From NCBI RefSeq assembly GCF_020520425.1, contig NC_079490.1, positions 4,960,001 to 5,024,000 on the forward strand: a DNA stretch of 64,000 nt, in the 5' to 3' direction. The notes under the pieces were generated by a model that was not told the origin of the DNA, did no database searches, and saw only the letters and a program-made list of their open reading frames with translations. Below, in pieces: positions 62,146 to 64,000 of this stretch. A program made the position numbers and the translations under genes. The stretch's first letter is position 1. The number at the start of each line of letters is the position of its first letter. Source of the stretch: Spinacia oleracea (lineage: Eukaryota > Streptophyta > Magnoliopsida > Caryophyllales > Amaranthaceae).

Positions 62146-64000
62146 TGTAATCCCCCGTAAATTTAGAAATATTATTTATATATTTTAACGTATAGTTAAT
62201 TATATTTAAATAAGAATTTACGAATTTTAGAAATAAATATATAATTAAAGTATATTTATTTTATTACATTTTAAATATTTTTAATGATTTATGAAATCAA
62301 AAGTAATTTTAAAATTTTTCGTTGAAAAGAAATCGAATTACGAAAATTGATTGAATTTAGAAAACGATCCTATCCGGTTTTGAATTCGAATCCTAAAACT
62401 AAACTCCTAAATCTAGCCCAATTTGATGAAGCCCAACATAATAAACCCAAATTTACTTCCTCCCTTCTCTTCCTACTTCACGTAAAAGAAAAAGAAAAAG
62501 AAAAAAAAACCCCTCTCCTTCACTTCACGTGAAACCCTCCATTCACGTGAACCTGCAAAAACGCTCAAGTCACTTTGTCCCAGCCGCCGCCAGTCACCGG
62601 CCACCTACGACCATCGGACCACCGCCAACCTCCCCTTCCGTCCGGTAACTCCTTCCTCCTCTCCTTCGTTCTTCTCTTTTTCTCTTTTGGTTTCGATTTT
62701 GGTTCTTCCCCTTAATCATTGTCGTTCGTCCAGCCACTCGCAACCACCGCGAGTTCTTCCTCGCCGACAGCACCACAGCTGCCGCCCAGGACAACAACCA
62801 GCCACGGCCGCTGCCTCCTCGTGCACCGCCGCCCAGCCTGCTCCTCCCTCCTTCCTCCTCCACGCAAGCACACTCTCCTCGCCACCATCACTGGTGTCAG
62901 CCACCAGTCGCGCCGCACCGCTTGTCCGCCGCGACGTAGACCACCCGCCTGCTGCCGCCGCCACTGCCGCCGGCCAGCAACCCTTTTGTCTCTCTTTTTG
63001 GTTAATTCTTAAACCCTAAACTAATTAATGAATTGAATTACGTTTTAATGATTTAATTATGTTTCTTGAATTTAAATTATATTTGATTATGAATTTCAAG
63101 AATTATATGTTTGCATAATTAAATTATTAATTTCAGATTATATAAATGCATTGAAATATTGGTTTTTAATTATTTAAAGTATGAATTTTAAGGTTTTTAA
63201 TGATTTAAATCATGGTAGGATGTTTAGGAATTATTAAAGTTATTGTTATTATGATTTCAAACATGTTAATTATGTTTTGGAGTAGTTTGAAAGTAGTTAT
63301 ATTGCTGGAAATTCAAAGTATGATGCTTTGAAGAGTTTTCAACGAATTTCAATAATTAACATAATAAATATGATGCTAGGAAATCAAATATTCAAGTTTC
63401 GATATTGGGAAATGTTCTAATTATGTTTAGGAAGGGTTTGAAGCTCCCTAATGTTGCTGAAAATTCAATATGAATTGATATGAGTCTATATTGGTTGTTG
63501 TTAGGTGGAGAATTCTCCGTAGGCGACTTTTGAATTATTAAAGTGGCCTTGCAGTTTGTTTACACAAGGTACGTACATACCTGTGTGCTTGGAATGTGTG
63601 CTAATTGTTGAAACCATGTTGAATCTTGTTGTTGAACTTGGTTATGTTGATATTATTGTTGAACTTGGTGATGTTGATATTATGGACGAACTGGGTTATA
63701 TTGAATGTGCATGTTTAATACTGTTGGACAAACTTATTGAACTTATTTTGCACTATAAGAACTGTAACATGTTAGTATGGATGTTTGATACAAACATGTT
63801 GGTTGGGAACACTAGATTATTCTATATGATTGGGTTGGATCAATTGGTTGTTGTTCCCTTTCTATCTTTTCACTACTTTATAAGGGCGGAGGACCTTGTT
63901 TAGTAAGTTGAAACTTTATGCCCATATACAGGGTTGCTCATGGTTAAAGGAAAGGTTGGTTAAGTTGGAATGAGTCTTGATTGATGCTTTTATGATCACT
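62146..64000 (+). mobile_element. Left part of another Tekay-like LTR, running off the window
   Basis: It begins TGTAATCCCCCG, close to the TGTAATACCCCG start of the chromovirus LTRs, and follows the same plan: AT-rich first part, a block of Pro/His/Ala-type low-complexity GC-rich DNA (about 62580-62990), then AT-rich sequence. Beyond the opening I could not align it to the other LTRs. A 27-bp unit (GTTGAACTTGGTTATGTTGA...) repeats about three times from 63631. Whether this is a 5' or a 3' LTR cannot be seen. Confidence 0.45.
63631..63711. repeat. Short tandem repeat, 27-bp unit, about three copies
   Basis: Units start at 63631, 63658 and 63685; the first two differ at two positions and the third is degenerate. 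An open frame of 115 codons crosses them, but it lies in the putative LTR and shows no known motif. Confidence 0.7.

Noticed and set aside
62594-63019. Overlapping open frames on both strands rich in Pro/Ala/Ser or Gly/Arg
   Set aside because: Low-complexity GC-rich DNA in a putative LTR; the frames mirror each other.

Overview
The window reads as plant nuclear DNA, most likely from a eudicot. It is AT-rich, its genes carry many introns, and it holds cell-wall receptor kinases, a CC-NBS-LRR relic and the full range of plant transposons. I cannot name the species from sequence alone. About half of the window is identifiable transposon sequence. Three loci look like ordinary plant genes: a ribosomal protein eL20 gene on the minus strand and two tandem wall-associated-kinase-like (WAKL) receptor kinases on the plus strand. 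A fourth locus is a broken NLR resistance gene.

Region by region. Positions 1-21282 hold a Ty3/gypsy chromovirus of Tekay/Del type arranged as internal tail, LTR, complete internal region, LTR. The first LTR is split by a complete Ty1/copia element on the minus strand (2980-13340, target duplication GCATG), whose two LTRs look identical. From 21284 to 22228 there is the 3' end of an older copia element, next to a small exon-like remnant. A hAT-type non-autonomous element lies at 22808-23377. The NLR pseudogene is at 23979-26620; it lacks its P-loop region and carries a frameshift. Next come an LTR fragment and a LINE 3' end (26885-28968).

WAKL gene 1 is at 31558-35754 and WAKL gene 2 at 48135-52269. 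Each has three exons with both introns in phase 1, and each encodes a signal peptide, a GUB_WAK domain, EGF-like repeats, a membrane segment and a kinase. About 2 kb upstream of each lies a duplicated block that could be a leader exon. Between them sits the eL20 gene (36581-41412, minus), which I assembled from four exons into an intact 178-residue protein although a LINE of about 2.3 kb sits in its second intron.

The right third (52482-60540) is a nested repeat complex. A LINE on the minus strand is interrupted by a solo LTR (target duplication CCCAA). That LTR is interrupted by a non-autonomous Helitron (54004-57878), which in turn holds a Stowaway MITE. A second copy of the same LTR near 27220 gives the empty Helitron site, so the insertion point can be read to the base. 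Next to this complex a hAT MITE has inserted into a member of its own family. The window ends inside what looks like another Tekay-like LTR (from 62146).

The genes do not form a pathway. The WAKL pair is a local tandem duplication of surface receptors, the NLR is a dead relative of an intracellular immune receptor, and eL20 is housekeeping. I found no convincing previously undescribed system. The most unusual content is the precisely readable transposon nesting and the resolved split ribosomal gene.
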